10,559 nucleotides of DNA from JACZST01 sp964195155 (GTDB lineage: Bacteria > Actinomycetota > Acidimicrobiia > Spongiisociales > UBA5794). The DNA lies in assembly GCA_964195155.1 (NCBI GenBank), contig CAXMOP010000114.1:1-10559 (forward strand), read 5' to 3'. Shown here one piece after another: positions 1-6,225 of this stretch. A program made the position numbers and the translations under genes. The notes beneath the pieces are model-generated. The model was not told the DNA's origin and ran no database searches. It was given only the letters and a program-made list of their open reading frames with translations. The first letter of the stretch is position 1. Every line of letters starts with the position of its first letter.

Positions 1-306
1 GCCAGGGCGCTCGCTCAGGAGCCAGACATCATCCTCGCCGACGAGCCGGTGGCCTCCCTTGACCCGGTGACGTCGCACATCGTGATGCGCGACCTGCAGC
101 GGATCAACCGTGAGCTCGGAATCACCACGCTGATCAACCTGCACTTTCTCGACCTTGCCCGTCAGTACGGAAAGCGCCTGATCGGGCTCAACGACGGCGA
201 GGTCGTTTTCGACGGCGACATCACCGACGTCGACGACGAGGTGTTCCGACAGATCTACGGCCGAGCCATCACGCCGGACGATCTGCTCGAAGGCGCAGAG
301 GCGTGA
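1..306 (+). CDS. phnC: Phosphonate-type ABC transporter ATP-binding protein, C-terminal part
   Basis: The 5' end lies outside the window; 101 codons remain and the stop is TGA at 304-306. The visible piece carries the second half of an ABC nucleotide-binding domain: a Walker B stretch (IILADEP, residues 10-16 of the fragment), the D-loop SLDP, and a switch histidine in NLHFLDLA. The ending, FDGDI followed by a DDEVFRQIYG stretch, is typical of PhnC. PhnC powers import of phosphonates, and in some actinobacteria of phosphite or phosphate, so the true substrate cannot be read from this fragment. The Walker A and signature motifs lie upstream. The stop overlaps the GTG of the following permease by four bases, so the two are very likely translated together. 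Confidence 0.9.
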   Translation, partial: ARALAQEPDIILADEPVASLDPVTSHIVMRDLQRINRELGITTLINLHFLDLARQYGKRLIGLNDGEVVFDGDITDVDDEVFRQIYGRAITPDDLLEGAEA

Positions 307-1667
307 CCGCCGTCGATCAGCACGCCAGGCCAGTCGCACCACCCAAAGTCGTCGACTACATCCTGCCGCTCGTGGTCGGGGTCATCGCGGCGGGCGCCAC
401 CGGTGTTCTCGGGTCGATGGGCCAGGCGATGGGCCCCATATGGGGCCTTGCGCTCGCAGCGGTGGTCTTTGCCATCTTCGCCTGGCAAGGCATGACCCGA
501 TCGATTCTCGACGCGGTCATCCTGGCCGTCGGAGGGGTCATCGGGATCGGATACTTCTCGTCGGTGGTCTTCGGCAGATCCGGGGTGATCGATCTCAGGC
601 TCGCGCTGCTCGCCTCCCTTGGCTGGGCCCTCTTTGGGCTCGGCGTCGGCATCGTCGTCGTCAGGAACCGCGATGGGCTCAAACCGGGCGCAGCGATCGC
701 ACAGGGCCTCACCTGGGGCGGCGGGGCCCTGCTCGTCAGCCTGACCGCAGGCGCCATGGGCCTCGTCACCGTGCTGAACGCACGTCGGATCGAGGCTGGT
801 GAGATCGAGGAGTTGACCGACCGGCTGTTCATCGCCGTTGCGGCGGTCGCAGCGGCCTTCGGCATAGCGGTTGCGTTGTCGCTTTGGGCGAAGCTTCCCG
901 TGCTGACCGGGATTTCCGTCGTCGTCGTCCTGACCGTCCTCGCCTTCAATGAGATTGCCTTCTCGTTCTTCGAGCTCATCTCCGAGACAACGAAGATGGG
1001 GCCGTTTCTCGGCAAGTTCTGGCCGCCGGATTTCACCTGGGCTAAGAGTCTCGGACAGCCCGAAACCAATGTCCTCCTCGAGCCCTACATCGAAACGATC
1101 CAGATCGCCATCGTCGGTGCCACGGTCGGCTCGCTGATCGCTCTGCCGCTGGCCTTCATGGCGTCGCGGGCCACCACCTACAACAACTGGGTGTACGGCG
1201 TCGCCAAGGGCTTTATGAACGTGATGCGGACCATTCCCGACCTGATCTGGGCGGTGTTCTTCGCCACGGCCGTCGGCTTCGGCAGCCCGTTTGCGGGTGC
1301 CCTGGCGATGATCATGTTCTCGCTGGCGATCATGTCCAAGCTGTTTTCCGAGACCGTGGACGCCATCGATGTCGGCCCGCTCGAAGCCGGCAAGGCGTCG
1401 GGTGCCCGGCACTCCCAGGTGATCCAGTACACCGCCTTCCCACAGGTGAGCCCGAACTACGTTGCCTACTCCTTCTATATCTTCGAGCTGAACATCCGGG
1501 CCTCGGTCATCATCGGGTTCGTCGGGGCCGGTGGGATCGGTCGGCTTCTCGACGAGCGGCGCAGCTTCTTCCAGTGGGACCAGGTGATGGCGATCGTCCT
1601 GATCATCTTCGTCACCGTGCTCATCATCGAGGCAGTCTCGATCTACGCCAGGCGCAAGTTGCTGTGA
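303..1667 (+). CDS. phnE: PhnE-type ABC permease with extra N-terminal membrane domain
   Basis: The 454-residue product is an inner-membrane permease of a phosphonate/phosphate ABC importer. The last ~260 residues (about 195-454) match the usual PhnE length and layout: a first helix, the FWPPDF stretch at 239-244, a permease core, an EAA coupling loop (EAGKASGARHSQV, 361-373) that contacts the ATPase, and the VGAGGIG motif near 407-413. Ahead of this lie ~195 extra residues with about six hydrophobic segments (near 18-35, 45-62, 70-90, 98-121, 138-158, 174-194) that ordinary PhnE proteins lack. The start is GTG at 303 in a GTGA overlap with phnC, with GAAGG at 289-293 as ribosome binding site. 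The frame is open throughout, so the extension is not a frameshift artefact. The extension's role is unknown. Confidence 0.9.
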   Translation: MTAVDQHARPVAPPKVVDYILPLVVGVIAAGATGVLGSMGQAMGPIWGLALAAVVFAIFAWQGMTRSILDAVILAVGGVIGIGYFSSVVFGRSGVIDLRLALLASLGWALFGLGVGIVVVRNRDGLKPGAAIAQGLTWGGGALLVSLTAGAMGLVTVLNARRIEAGEIEELTDRLFIAVAAVAAAFGIAVALSLWAKLPVLTGISVVVVLTVLAFNEIAFSFFELISETTKMGPFLGKFWPPDFTWAKSLGQPETNVLLEPYIETIQIAIVGATVGSLIALPLAFMASRATTYNNWVYGVAKGFMNVMRTIPDLIWAVFFATAVGFGSPFAGALAMIMFSLAIMSKLFSETVDAIDVGPLEAGKASGARHSQVIQYTAFPQVSPNYVAYSFYIFELNIRASVIIGFVGAGGIGRLLDERRSFFQWDQVMAIVLIIFVTVLIIEAVSIYARRKLL

Positions 1668-2572
1668 CGGTTCCCGACCTCGAGGTCGACACCGAGGAGC
1701 AGATCCGGCCCCAGGAGCCGGTTCGCCCCAAGGTCATCCGCTGGGTGATCACCGCGGCGATCTTGATTCCCTTGATCTGGTCGGTAGCCGGCCTCGACAT
1801 CTCGATCAGCCGAATCGTCGAGGCCCCCGGTCAGGTGTGGAACCTCGTCACCGGCCTGTTCCCGCCGGACTTCACCAATAGCGGGAGGATCGTCACCAAG
1901 CTGCTCGAGTCGGTCTACATCGCCTGGATCGGCACGGTCATCGGCGCCCTGTTCTCGTTCCCCCTGGCCTTCGCCGCAGCTACGAACGTATCTCCTCGCT
2001 GGCTTTCGGTCCCGACCAGGGGGATTCTGTCCGGCATCCGGGCCTTCCCCGAATTGATCCTCGCCATCATCCTGATCAACCCGTTCGGTCTCGGGGCCTT
2101 CACCGGCGCCATCGCCATCGGGCTTCACTCGATCGGAACGCTTGGCAAGCTGTCTTCGGAGGTGATCGAGGGCATCGACGAGGGGCCAAGGGAGGCGATC
2201 CAGTCGGCGGGAGGAAGCCTCGCCGAAGAGGTGCGTTTCGCCATCATCCCCCAGGCGATGCCGACCATCGTTGCCTACTGGCTGTACCGGTTCGAGATCA
2301 ACGTTCGTGCCTCTGCGGTGCTGGGTCTCGTCGGCGCCGGCGGCATCGGCGCCGAGATCATCGCCCGCCTCAGGTTCCCAAACGACTGGCAGAGAGCGGG
2401 CGCCGCCCTCATCGCCACGGTCGTGGTCGTGCTGATCATCGACGCCATCTCGGCGGCGATCCGGCGCCGGATCATCAGCGGCCAGCCTTCGGACAGCGCC
2501 ATGGCCTGGTCTGCCGGGATCATCCTTGGATCGGGGATCGATCCACCGGTACCCGGCCAGCAACAGGCATGA
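1664..2572 (+). CDS. phnE: PhnE-type ABC permease, second subunit
   Basis: This is a second permease of the same importer, 302 residues when started at GTG 1664, which overlaps the preceding stop as GTGA. An in-frame ATG at 1574 exists, but it lies deep inside the previous gene and adds 30 residues without hydrophobic or family character, so the GTG is preferred. The product shows a first helix (about 26-43), the LFPPDF stretch (65-70), permease helices, an EAA loop (EAIQSAGGSLAEEV, 177-190) and VGAGGIG (223-229). PhnE proteins commonly come in pairs that form a heterodimer, consistent with two adjacent genes. After the last helix (to about 268) there is a ~30-residue polar, proline- and glutamine-containing tail, longer than usual. 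Its stop overlaps the next start codon as ATGA. Confidence 0.92.
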   Translation: MTVPDLEVDTEEQIRPQEPVRPKVIRWVITAAILIPLIWSVAGLDISISRIVEAPGQVWNLVTGLFPPDFTNSGRIVTKLLESVYIAWIGTVIGALFSFPLAFAAATNVSPRWLSVPTRGILSGIRAFPELILAIILINPFGLGAFTGAIAIGLHSIGTLGKLSSEVIEGIDEGPREAIQSAGGSLAEEVRFAIIPQAMPTIVAYWLYRFEINVRASAVLGLVGAGGIGAEIIARLRFPNDWQRAGAALIATVVVVLIIDAISAAIRRRIISGQPSDSAMAWSAGIILGSGIDPPVPGQQQA

Positions 2573-3579
2573 CCGACGGCGGGTTCATCCTGAGAGGCCG
2601 GGTCGAGGCCGAGCAACTCGAAGATGAGCTGCTGGCGCCTGCGGCATCCCGCTCCGCCCAATCGAAGGGCCGCGCCGTTGCCGAGGAGCCGGATGAGTGG
2701 CGCACCGCGTTCGAGCGAGACCGCGACCGCATCGTGCACTCCAAGGCGTTCCGCCGCCTCAAACACAAAACCCAGGTGTTCATGAACCCGGAGGGCGACC
2801 ACTACGTCACCCGGCTCACTCACACGCTTCAGGTAACCCAGATCGGCTCGGCCATCGCCCGCTACCTGTCGCTCAACGTGGCGCTCACCGAGGCGATCTC
2901 CCTTGGCCACGACGCCGGTCACTCCCCGTTCGGACACACCGGCGAGGAGGCGCTGAGCGAGTTCATCGACGGTGAATGGCGCCACTCCGAGCAGTCGGTG
3001 CGGATTTTCGAGGTCCTCGAGCCGCTCAACCTCACCGCCGAGGTGATCGACGGGATTCGGTCCCACCCGTGGAAGGTCGAGGTACCGCCCTCGACACCGG
3101 AGGGTCGCATCGTGCGATATGCCGACCGGATCGCCTACCTCGCTCACGACGCGTTGGATGCCGTGCGCGCCGGGATCCTCACCCCGGACCAGTATCCGCG
3201 ATCGGCGCTAAACACCCTCGGCGAGCCGGGGCGGGAGTGGATCGAGGCCATGATCGCTTCGGTGGTGAGCGAGTCGATGGCGCTCGGCGACATCGCGATG
3301 TCGGATCAGACCCTCGGTGTCCTGCTCGAGTTGCGCGAGTTCATGTTCGAGAACGTGTACCTGCGCAGCGATGCCGAGGCGCAGCGGCGCCGAGCAAGGG
3401 AGACCACGAGGGCCCTTGTCGAGTACTACCTCGAACACCCCCAGGAGATCCCGGATTCATACCGGCATAGCGACGCCGACACCCTGATCCAGGTGCTCGA
3501 CTACGTGTCGGGGATGACCGACCGGTATGCGCTGCGGGTCCACGACGAGCTATTCCGCCCCAGCCTGTTCCTGAGCTAA
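2569..3579 (+). CDS. dgt: Deoxyguanosinetriphosphate triphosphohydrolase (Dgt, type 2)
   Basis: Dgt hydrolyses dGTP or other dNTPs to the deoxynucleoside and tripolyphosphate, tuning nucleotide pools in the cytoplasm. The 336-residue product has the normal length for the shorter bacterial Dgt subfamily. It starts with the family's SKGR stretch (32-35), then RDRDRIVHSKAFRRLKHKTQ (50-69), and the HD-domain metal ligands H85 (RLTHT), H114-D115 (GHDAGHSPFGHTGE, 113-126) and D186 (RYADRI). The ATG at 2569 overlaps the permease stop as ATGA, and the N-terminal sequence already matches the family, which supports this start. In many actinobacteria dgt sits before dnaG; here it is tied to a phosphonate-type transporter operon instead, which may be coincidental packing or a link through phosphate metabolism. 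Confidence 0.95.
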   Translation: MTDGGFILRGRVEAEQLEDELLAPAASRSAQSKGRAVAEEPDEWRTAFERDRDRIVHSKAFRRLKHKTQVFMNPEGDHYVTRLTHTLQVTQIGSAIARYLSLNVALTEAISLGHDAGHSPFGHTGEEALSEFIDGEWRHSEQSVRIFEVLEPLNLTAEVIDGIRSHPWKVEVPPSTPEGRIVRYADRIAYLAHDALDAVRAGILTPDQYPRSALNTLGEPGREWIEAMIASVVSESMALGDIAMSDQTLGVLLELREFMFENVYLRSDAEAQRRRARETTRALVEYYLEHPQEIPDSYRHSDADTLIQVLDYVSGMTDRYALRVHDELFRPSLFLS

Positions 3580-3582
3580 GTC

Positions 3583-3623
3583 TTCGTCTCCCCCGCGAAG
3601 CTGCTGCTTGCGCGGGAGACGAA
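3583..3623. terminator. Hairpin between convergent genes, possible two-way terminator
   Basis: Arms TTCGTCTCCC (3583-3592) and GGGAGACGAA (3614-3623) pair perfectly over 10 bp. Inside, GCG and AAG can pair further with GCGC and CTT, leaving a small loop. It begins four bases after the dgt stop and ends immediately before the stop codon of the convergent minus-strand gene, the usual place for a shared terminator. Neither side has a clear T-run, so it may act as a transcript-end stem rather than a classic intrinsic terminator. Its left arm recurs at 5848-5865. Confidence 0.5.
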
Positions 3624-4052
3624 TCAGGAAACGACCACCGAGATCAGCGCCAACAACGCGAAGTTTGCCAGGGTCCACAGCAGGCAGGCAGCGACGTACG
3701 AGCGGATCCAGGATCCCCACGATTCCGACCGCTGCCCGATGGCGGCTCCGGCGAGGTACCACAGGGGAAGGCTGGTGACCAGGCCGAAACCGAGCACCGT
3801 CGCCCTGGTGATTTCGATGAAATCGAACGAGACGAACCACACGGTGGGCAGAGCAACAACGGTGAGAATCGACCCGACGAAGGTCGCGGCGAAGTCCTGG
3901 AGGTCCCCGGCTTTGCGGAATCCCACGCTGAGGCTGGTTCCGACGAGCAACAGCGGATACGTGAGCGATGCAACGCCGCCGCGCAGCCTCCCCACCGATG
4001 TGCGCTTGGGGGCAAAGGAAACATCCGCAGTGCCCTCATCGGGTTGCGTCAT
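3624..4052 (-). CDS. Small four-helix membrane protein of unknown family
   Basis: I do not recognise this 142-residue protein. A polar N-terminus of about 25 residues is followed by four hydrophobic segments (near 28-46, 53-79, 82-105 and 119-142), with an RKAGDLQD linker after the first and a QRSESWGSWIRS linker before the last. The protein ends inside the last helix. It lacks a signal-peptide cleavage site and any catalytic motif I can name. The hydrophobic pattern makes this strand more credible than the antisense frame over the same bases, whose translation is low-complexity and basic. The ribosome binding site is weak. It follows the TPR-like gene by 43 bases on the same strand, so both may share a transcript. 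It converges on dgt. Confidence 0.7.
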   Translation of the reverse strand: MTQPDEGTADVSFAPKRTSVGRLRGGVASLTYPLLLVGTSLSVGFRKAGDLQDFAATFVGSILTVVALPTVWFVSFDFIEITRATVLGFGLVTSLPLWYLAGAAIGQRSESWGSWIRSYVAACLLWTLANFALLALISVVVS

Positions 4053-4095
4053 GGCGCCAAGCGTACCGTTGCGGGCGGATCAGCTCCGCTTCGCT

Positions 4096-4611
4096 TTAGG
4101 CCAGCTCGTCGAGGTCTTTGACGAGCTGGTTTCGATCAAGCGGATCATCGACCTTCTCGGCCTCGGCGCGGGCCAGAGTCAACCATTCTTCCTTCTTCTC
4201 CGGTTGATCGTTCTCACCGGCGAGCCGGGCAAGCGCTTCGTAGGCGTACCCGGTGAATACGGGCCCAACGTCGCCGGAAGTGGCGATCTCGAGGGACTGG
4301 TTGGCGTAGCGCTCGGCCTCGTCGAAGCGGCCGGCCTCGGCGTACACCCGCGAAAGCTGCCAGGCGCTGATGGCGCGGTTCTTCGAGCCCACGTCGTCTC
4401 GCTGTGTCCAATGCCAGGAGGAAACGTGGGCGAGCGAGATCATCTCTTCGATGTCCTCGGGGGAGCGCTTCTCCTTCTCGATGGAGTCCCACGCCGAATT
4501 GAATGCGTACACCGAGAACAGCCGATGCGCCGACTGTTCATCGAGTGGCTCGTCCGCTTCCAACGCCTCTGAATCGGCCGTTTCCTCTTCGATTCCCTCG
4601 TCTTCTGCCAT
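4096..4611 (-). CDS. TPR-like hypothetical protein
   Basis: This 171-residue cytoplasmic protein has no signal peptide or membrane helix. The first ~27 residues are very acidic (Glu/Asp-rich) and probably disordered. The rest is helical with tetratricopeptide-like helix pairs, most clearly residues 80-113 (AWQLSRVYAEAGRFDEAERY) and 117-150 (AYEALARLAG followed by a second helix). The segment AHVSSWHW (61-68) precedes them. Proteins of this shape are widespread and mostly uncharacterised; TPR units mediate protein-protein contacts. The start ATG (complement of 4609-4611) is preceded by AGGG about eight bases upstream. The gene is divergent from the M23 peptidase and lies 43 bases upstream of the small membrane protein. 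The function is unknown. Confidence 0.75.
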   Translation of the reverse strand: MAEDEGIEEETADSEALEADEPLDEQSAHRLFSVYAFNSAWDSIEKEKRSPEDIEEMISLAHVSSWHWTQRDDVGSKNRAISAWQLSRVYAEAGRFDEAERYANQSLEIATSGDVGPVFTGYAYEALARLAGENDQPEKKEEWLTLARAEAEKVDDPLDRNQLVKDLDELA

Positions 4612-4668
4612 GCGGCGACCCTAGCCGAAGGGCGTCATCTGCATCCTGCCGCTAGCCTCCTGGCCCCT
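4612..4668. promoter_or_regulatory. Divergent intergenic gap, promoter region by position only
   Basis: These 57 bases separate the start codons of the TPR-like gene (minus) and the M23 peptidase (plus), so promoters for both are expected here or inside the opposite gene. I see no convincing -35/-10 pair. A short CCCT/AGGG hairpin at about 4619-4632 is the only structure seen. No clear Shine-Dalgarno precedes the peptidase ATG. Confidence 0.3.
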
Positions 4669-5766
4669 ATGCTCGGACCGAAAACGCTGGGACGGCTGCC
4701 GAGTCTCCTGCTCATCATTGCGCTGCTGACGCTCGCTCCGATACCCGCCGGCGCGCAAACAAAGTCTGACGTCGAGAAGAAGGAAGCGGAGAAGGAAGCC
4801 GCATACCACGAGCTCCTCGACGCCAACCAGGCCGTCGGCCAGGCGATCTCCGACCTCGAGGCCATCGAACTGCAGCTCGATCAGCTCGGATACACGATCT
4901 ACCGGCTCGATCGAACCATCGAGGACTTTGACAGCCGCACCGCGGAGCTGCGATCGATCGCCCAGGTGGTCGTTGTCGAGGCATACACGAACAGCGGCTC
5001 CGGCAACATGGTGACGGCCGCCTTTGCTGCGGCCAGCATCCAGGATCTCATCACGAGCCAGGCGCTCATCGATACCGCCGCCAGCCACGATTTGGCGGCG
5101 CTCGACCTTTTGACCGCCGTCAACCGCGAGAACGATCGACTCAAACTCGAGGTGGCGGAACACCGGGCCGATGTCGAGATCCTCGAAGCCGATCAGCAGG
5201 CCCTGGTCGAAGTCCTCGCCGAGGCGAGAACCAGGGCGGACGCCATCTTCCAGAAGGCCAACGCCGAGTATAAGGACGCCTATGCGCGGTACCAGGCCGA
5301 ACTGCGTCGTCAGGCAGCCCTGGCGGCGGCGCGGCGCTCCGGGGGCGGCTCAGGCCTACCGTCGAGTCAGACCGTCGGCGTCGTGTGCCCGGTGGCGGGC
5401 TCAACGTGGTTCATCGACACCTGGGGAGCGCCTCGCTCCGGCGGCCGGACCCACAAAGGGGTCGACATGTCGGCGGCGTACGGGGCGAAACTAATTGCGA
5501 TGAACTCAGGCAAAGTCCGGCTCAACTTTCATTCGGCGGGAGGTCGACAGGTCTACCTGACCGCCGACGACGGCAACTTCTACTACTACGCCCACCTCTC
5601 GGGGTACGCACCCGGGCTGGCGACGGGCCACCGGGTCGACAAGGGCCAGGTCATCGGATACGTCGGCACCACCGGCAACGCCAGCACCGCCCACCTGCAC
5701 CTGGGAATGGGGATCAGCGGTGGTCCGCTGGTCAACCCGTACCCAACGGTCCGCCAAGTCTGCTGA
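4669..5766 (+). CDS. Secreted M23 family (LytM-type) peptidoglycan endopeptidase
   Basis: The 365-residue product begins with a signal peptide: a short basic start, hydrophobic core 11-25, and AGA-Q cleavage near 29/30. Residues ~31-110 and ~150-222 are long charged helices predicted to form a coiled coil, as in the EnvC/NlpD-like and RipA-type cell-wall hydrolases. A Gly/Ser-rich linker (224-233) leads to a LytM domain with an intact zinc site: H262 and D266 (HKGVD) and H344, with H309 (YAHL) and H342 (HLH) as catalytic histidines. It should cleave peptide cross-links in peptidoglycan outside the membrane, possibly activated by a partner through the coiled coil. Cysteines at 240 and 365 flank the domain and could form a disulfide. 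The start has no obvious ribosome binding site, but the signal peptide fits directly behind it. Confidence 0.92.
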   Translation: MLGPKTLGRLPSLLLIIALLTLAPIPAGAQTKSDVEKKEAEKEAAYHELLDANQAVGQAISDLEAIELQLDQLGYTIYRLDRTIEDFDSRTAELRSIAQVVVVEAYTNSGSGNMVTAAFAAASIQDLITSQALIDTAASHDLAALDLLTAVNRENDRLKLEVAEHRADVEILEADQQALVEVLAEARTRADAIFQKANAEYKDAYARYQAELRRQAALAAARRSGGGSGLPSSQTVGVVCPVAGSTWFIDTWGAPRSGGRTHKGVDMSAAYGAKLIAMNSGKVRLNFHSAGGRQVYLTADDGNFYYYAHLSGYAPGLATGHRVDKGQVIGYVGTTGNASTAHLHLGMGISGGPLVNPYPTVRQVC

Positions 5767-5771
5767 GCTGC

Positions 5772-5813
5772 GAGTCGCGAGTCGCGAGTCACGAGTCACG
5801 AGTACCGACTCGC
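5772..5813. repeat. Tandem heptamer repeat, six units
   Basis: Six consecutive 7-base units start five bases after the peptidase stop: GAGTCGC twice, GAGTCAC twice, then the diverged GAGTACC and GACTCGC. The tract is noncoding in every plausible reading. Short heptamer arrays of this type occur between genes in several bacterial groups. Confidence 0.9.
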
Positions 5814-5854
5814 TGACCGCCGAGGCTCGTCGCTCCCCCCGCGCCAGAGTCTTG

Positions 5855-5880
5855 GTCTCCCCCGCAACAGCGGGGGAGAC
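5855..5880. terminator. Perfect 11-bp hairpin, repeat-derived
   Basis: GTCTCCCCCGC (5855-5865), loop AACA, and GCGGGGGAGAC (5870-5880) form a perfect stem. It lies about 90 bases after the M23 peptidase and could end its transcript, but it is followed by GCGGCG rather than a T-run. The 18 bases at 5848-5865 match 3579-3596 at 17 positions, so this is more likely a member of a dispersed palindromic repeat family. Confidence 0.55.
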
Positions 5881-5911
5881 GCGGCGCGTTCGAGCAATCC
5901 TGGAGAGACGA

Positions 5912-5979
5912 AGTCCTCAGTCTTCAGTCCGGAAGTCTTCCGCCAGATCGAACGGTCTTGCCGACGACTGATGACTGTT
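5912..5979. repeat. Second set of 7-base-period repeats (AGTC/GACT core)
   Basis: AGTCCTC, AGTCTTC and AGTCCGG follow one another at 5912-5932, a fourth AGTCTTC lies one base out of register at 5934-5940, and the complementary-type units GACTGAT and GACTGTT occur at 5966-5979. The two groups are roughly inverted with respect to each other. No coding signal is seen. Confidence 0.65.
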
Positions 5980-6016
5980 GAAAGCTCATGCTTCGCCGCA
6001 GAGGAGGCTTCGGTTG

Positions 6017-6035
6017 CTCCCCCCTCAAGGGGGAG
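6017..6035. repeat. C/G-rich hairpin, left flank of nested inverted repeat
   Basis: CTCCCCC (6017-6023) pairs with GGGGGAG (6029-6035) around a five-base loop CTCAA. A similar hairpin at 6117-6135 forms the right flank of the cluster. Confidence 0.7.
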
Positions 6036-6056
6036 TCCCGACCGGAGGGAGGGGAG

Positions 6057-6094
6057 GGGGGTCAAGCCGTGGTCGCGACAACGCTTTGACCCCC
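6057..6094. repeat. Inverted repeat with 19-base arms, no spacer
   Basis: Arms 6057-6075 and 6076-6094 are complementary at 16 of 19 positions. The outer part is GGGGGTCAA against TTGACCCCC, and the centre is the perfect palindrome GTCGCGAC at 6072-6079. The element could form a cruciform in DNA or a long stem in RNA. It sits midway between the hairpins at 6017-6035 and 6117-6135, giving a nested symmetrical unit. Confidence 0.75.
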
Positions 6095-6116
6095 TCCGCC
6101 TCGCTGGCGCTCGGCA

Positions 6117-6135
6117 CCTCCCCCTGAGGGGGAGG
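6117..6135. repeat. C/G-rich hairpin, right flank of nested inverted repeat
   Basis: CCTCCCCC (6117-6124) pairs perfectly with GGGGGAGG (6128-6135) around the loop TGA. The segment continues into GGCAAA, which recurs downstream. Confidence 0.75.
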
Positions 6136-6200
6136 CAAACAGTCACGCGTTGGTGCAACTGTCGCACCTCCGCGCCACCGTTCACCTGAGGGGAGGCAAA
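6123..6200. repeat. Direct repeat CCTGAGGGG(G)AGGCAAA
   Basis: The stretch at 6123-6139 is repeated at 6185-6200 with one G fewer. The second copy has lost the left arm of the hairpin and lies 25 bases from the Nudix stop codon. It looks like a partial copy of the same repeat family. Between the copies, 6141-6184 shows nothing else recognisable. Confidence 0.65.
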
Positions 6201-6225
6201 GAGCCCTCAACCGGACGAGGAAGCC

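Noticed and set aside
255..1412. Long minus-strand open frame (385 codons) opposite the first permease
   Set aside because: Its translation is rich in Asp, Arg, Gly and His without domains, the usual antisense shadow of a G+C-rich gene, and the plus strand encodes a clear membrane transporter.
1574..1663. Upstream ATG extending the second permease by 30 residues
   Set aside because: The added residues are translated from the previous gene in another frame, are Arg/His-rich and unlike a permease N-terminus; the GTG at 1664 gives a GTGA overlap like its neighbour.
4101..4129. Perfect 10-bp hairpin (CCAGCTCGTC / GACGAGCTGG) considered as a terminator
   Set aside because: It lies inside the last codons of the TPR-like gene, where similar Leu-Val and Glu-Leu codons create it, and no T-run follows on either strand.
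3739..4572. Plus-strand open frame (277 codons) across the two minus-strand hypotheticals
   Set aside because: It spans both genes and the gap between them, has no recognisable domain, and the minus-strand products show coherent helices and TPR character.
5971..6189. Short open frames within the repeat-rich gap
   Set aside because: They consist largely of repeat sequence, have no ribosome binding sites or homology, and are broken by the palindromes.
5767..6225. CRISPR array suspected from the many repeats
   Set aside because: The repeats are heptamers and palindromes of differing sequence with no regular 25-40-base spacers and no cas genes nearby.
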